NCBI GenBank assembly: GCA_018398765.1
Contig: JAHBMJ010001040.1
Location: 73,657 to 117,426 of the forward strand
Origin: Chromera velia
Taxonomy: Eukaryota > Sar > Chromeraceae
DNA length: 43,770 nt
Reading direction: 5' to 3'
In this document: in pieces, positions 43,487-43,770 of the stretch
Layout: the number at the start of each line of letters is the position of its first letter
Position numbering within the stretch: the first letter of the stretch is position 1
The notes under the pieces: model-generated
Told to the model about the DNA's origin: nothing
What the model saw: only the letters and a program-made list of their open reading frames with translations
Databases searched by the model: none
Program-made: the position numbers and the translations under genes

Positions 43487-43577
43487 CCTCTTCCTCTCCG
43501 CGGAATGCAGAGCCGACTGGGATCAGTGGGTGACCGCGTATCGGGTAGAGTATCTGGAGGCAGGGGGATTCGTGAAG
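33321..43577 (+). CDS. Secreted or surface modular protein: Cys-rich, cadherin-like, PAN, two C-type lectin domains, discoidin (3' end outside window)
   Basis: Nineteen exons join in frame: 33321-33962, 34197-34313, 34527-34989, 35261-35351, 35563-36234, 36443-36615, 36940-37128, 37424-37673, 37858-38098, 38570-38594, 39188-39261, 39725-39924, 40223-40403, 40774-40858, 41427-41614, 41860-41922, 42200-42305, 42689-43082, 43511-43577. They give exactly 1407 codons, open at the last donor. The start MRRFGTFLTLLGLSSCLVL is a clear signal peptide. Approximate residue order: Cys-rich region 130-253; He_PIG/cadherin-like strand segment 254-340; PAN/Apple-like 632-700; Cys-containing region to 946; second PAN 975-1025; lectin 1 at 1047-1197; lectin 2 at 1198-1313; F5/8 type C from 1316. 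This indicates an extracellular adhesion or recognition protein. No membrane anchor is seen yet. The weakest joins are the donor at 37129 (GTGGGA) and the 25-nt exon 10. Confidence 0.85.
33696..34313 (+). other. Cys-rich extracellular region (exons 1-2)
   Basis: Residues from about 130 to 253 contain closely spaced Cys pairs: CCPADKLECAGCSSF, CAKCLPGY, CTACSDIPGY and, across the first intron, CSQLCPATP then MDACCACGGG. The C-x2-C...GY pattern resembles EGF- or furin-like repeats of alveolate surface proteins, but I cannot assign one family. The intron at 33963-34196 is phase 0. Confidence 0.6.
34527..36234 (+). other. Cadherin/He_PIG-like strand-rich segments (exons 3-5)
   Basis: Exon 3 has GLSLDPVTGVIEGSPLA followed by a strand ending in LECKVTA, the hallmark of bacterial-type Ig-like He_PIG domains (L-ID-TG-I-G-P). 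Exon 5 has a second version with FTMDPVSGEIGGATSSKA and LECKIFGSE after about 220 residues. The repeat of DPVSG/DPVTG...LECK suggests two copies of one fold separated by a linker. Exon 5 ends inside the first PAN module. Confidence 0.6.
36140..36615 (+). other. PAN/Apple-like module 1 (exons 5-6)
   Basis: DSCWQDVQVKSDSVF, then SLEACR joined to RTCGTDASCALFNFSSNKCY across the intron 36235-36442, matches the PAN/Apple pattern (C...A...C...C...C..F.....C). PAN modules bind proteins or carbohydrates outside the cell and are common in apicomplexan and chromerid surface proteins. The splice is phase 2 and restores an Arg codon. Confidence 0.72.
38570..38594 (+). other. 25-nt microexon (exon 10) of the lectin gene
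   Basis: Exon 9 ends in phase 0 at 38098, while exon 11 at 39188 needs one carried base. A TTTGCAG acceptor at 38569 and a GTCAGC donor at 38595 define a 25-nt exon (VFSMLPRD plus one base) that fixes the phase exactly. Without it no simple join of exons 9 and 11 keeps the frame. A longer reading through this exon is open but becomes repeat-encoded. Confidence 0.55.
38755..38884 (+). repeat. (GGCA)n and (GACA)n microsatellites in intron 10
   Basis: A GGCA tetramer run covers 38755-38783 and a GACA/GACC run 38842-38884. Both lie in the intron after the 25-nt exon of the lectin gene. Confidence 0.95.
39188..39924 (+). other. PAN/Apple-like module 2 (exons 11-12)
   Basis: Exon 11 ends GSVTCMWK and exon 12 continues DLLSSFPTDSEEECSAKCRE, AAQCNFFWVG and QCRLFSVCD. 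Cys spacing and the FPTDSEEEC-AKC core fit a PAN/Apple domain. The joining intron (39262-39724) is phase 0. The downstream donor lies in a GTCG tetramer repeat, so the exact site could be 39925, 39929 or 39933; only 39925 keeps the next exon in frame. Confidence 0.75.
40223..41614 (+). other. C-type lectin-like domain 1 with EPN motif (exons 13-15)
   Basis: Signature elements run in order: FTKAEASHACKAQGMILA (alpha helix 1/2), an exon-14 segment ending PWGWIDG (the WIGL-type core), then GTWKFSDGTPQ, NAGEPNG, NCNLLN, KWYDITC and CMNTP. EPN (about residues 1161-1163) is the mannose-type Ca2+/sugar motif. WYD (about 1179-1181) stands where WND is usual, so calcium and sugar binding are plausible but not certain. 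Introns are phase 0 (40404) and phase 1 (40859). Confidence 0.88.
40688..40740 (+). repeat. (CA)n microsatellite in intron 13
   Basis: CA dinucleotides, interrupted once by CGTGAA, precede the acceptor of exon 14 by about 30 nt. Confidence 0.95.
42003..42160 (+). repeat. (TTTC)n, (TTCC)n and (GTTC)n runs in intron 16
   Basis: Tetramer runs change stepwise from TTTC through TTCC to GTTC and GTCC variants. The gradient suggests successive slippage and point changes. The tract is pyrimidine-rich on the coding strand and lies upstream of the acceptor at 42199. Confidence 0.95.
42575..42714 (+). repeat. 114-nt tandem duplication carrying a splice acceptor and exon start
   Basis: The 26 nt after the acceptor CAG at 42574 are repeated exactly after the acceptor CAG at 42688, and the preceding TTTCAACTGC is also shared. 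The second copy is the start of exon 18. The first copy opens the same frame but reads into TGA at 42649-42651, with AATAAA at 42653-42658. Confidence 0.9.
42861..43577 (+). other. F5/8 type C (discoidin) domain, partial (exons 18-19)
   Basis: LSSWDANHDKRGLSFKAPPL, HAWAW, WHEWVEIGMPKAMWVSAIAT and, across the intron 43083-43510, RGRADWDQWVTAYRVEYL follow the discoidin pattern (S..D, W-P/A, W-Q-V-D-L, V-GI-TQGR, WV-SY-V-Y). Discoidin domains bind lipids or glycans on surfaces. The end of the domain lies beyond the window; exon 19 ends in phase 0 at a GTAGGT donor. Confidence 0.88.
43379..43486 (+). repeat. (TTTC)n runs in intron 18
   Basis: Two blocks of TTTC tetramers separated by CATTCATTCC and a T run. 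The block ends about 25 nt before the acceptor of exon 19 and may serve as an over-long polypyrimidine tract. Confidence 0.95.
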
Positions 43578-43693
43578 GTAGGTAGGTAGGCAGCTCTGTT
43601 TCATTGTCGATTCACATTCTCTCCCTCCCTCTCCCTCTCTCCCTCTTCCCCCCCCCCTCCCTCTGTGTGTGTGTGTGTGTATGTGTGTGTGTT

Positions 43694-43730
<37 letters not shown>

Positions 43731-43739
43731 TCACGTGTG

Positions 43740-43770
<31 letters not shown>
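43578..43770 (+). repeat. Start of intron 19: GTAG, CT and GT runs to the window edge
   Basis: After the donor (GTAGGTAGGTAGG) come CTCCCT-rich sequence, (GT)n with GTTCACGT interruptions and a closing (CT)n. No exon is visible before the window ends. Confidence 0.9.

Overview
The window looks like nuclear DNA of a protist. Spliced genes have many introns with GT starts and pyrimidine-rich TGCAG ends. Coding GC is near 50%, simple repeats are dense, and non-LTR retrotransposons are abundant. One gene mixes PAN/Apple, C-type lectin and discoidin modules. This is consistent with a chromerid or another alveolate alga (for example Chromera or Vitrella), but that is inference from style and gene content. 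No marker gene fixes the taxon.

Layout. (1) 213-8494, + strand: a nearly full-length but dead LINE with an ORF1-like part, AP-endonuclease, reverse transcriptase, CCHC knuckle and RNase H. Apart from one ORF1/ORF2 frame change it keeps its frame despite about ten nonsense codons. (2) 8495-9595: GC-rich repeats and palindromes. (3) 9596-18697, + strand: a gene I can chain through nine exons into a roughly 2216-residue, low-complexity, Ser/Arg/Glu/Gly-rich protein of unknown function. A strong hairpin and an AATAAA lie in its 3' flank. (4) 18966-19430 and 21356-25585: a 3' fragment (+) and a longer degraded copy (-) of a second LINE family that lacks RNase H. (5) 25586-31987: no gene I can support; inverted repeats, palindromes, a 234-nt pure purine run and a 47-A tract. 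(6) 31988-32506, - strand: a compact single-exon gene for a 172-residue, probably beta-rich protein. (7) 33321 to beyond the right edge, + strand: a secreted or surface modular protein, rebuilt here from 19 exons into 1407 residues and still open at the window end.

Regions 6 and 7 are head to head and share an 814-bp upstream region with a perfectly phased 4 x 10-bp repeat and a series of GTCAAA motifs. The modular protein has a signal peptide, a Cys-rich region, a cadherin-like or He_PIG-like segment, PAN/Apple modules, two tandem C-type lectin domains and an F5/8-type C (discoidin) domain. It is the most informative gene here and suggests carbohydrate or surface recognition outside the cell.

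Two general signals stand out. Most reconstructed introns have C at donor position +3 (GTCNGT) rather than the usual purine. In addition, a 114-nt tandem duplication in intron 17 of the lectin gene has created a second acceptor that leads to a stop codon and an AATAAA, so it could act as an alternative terminal exon truncating the second lectin domain. All exon joins were made by eye from frame continuity and splice sites, without transcript data.
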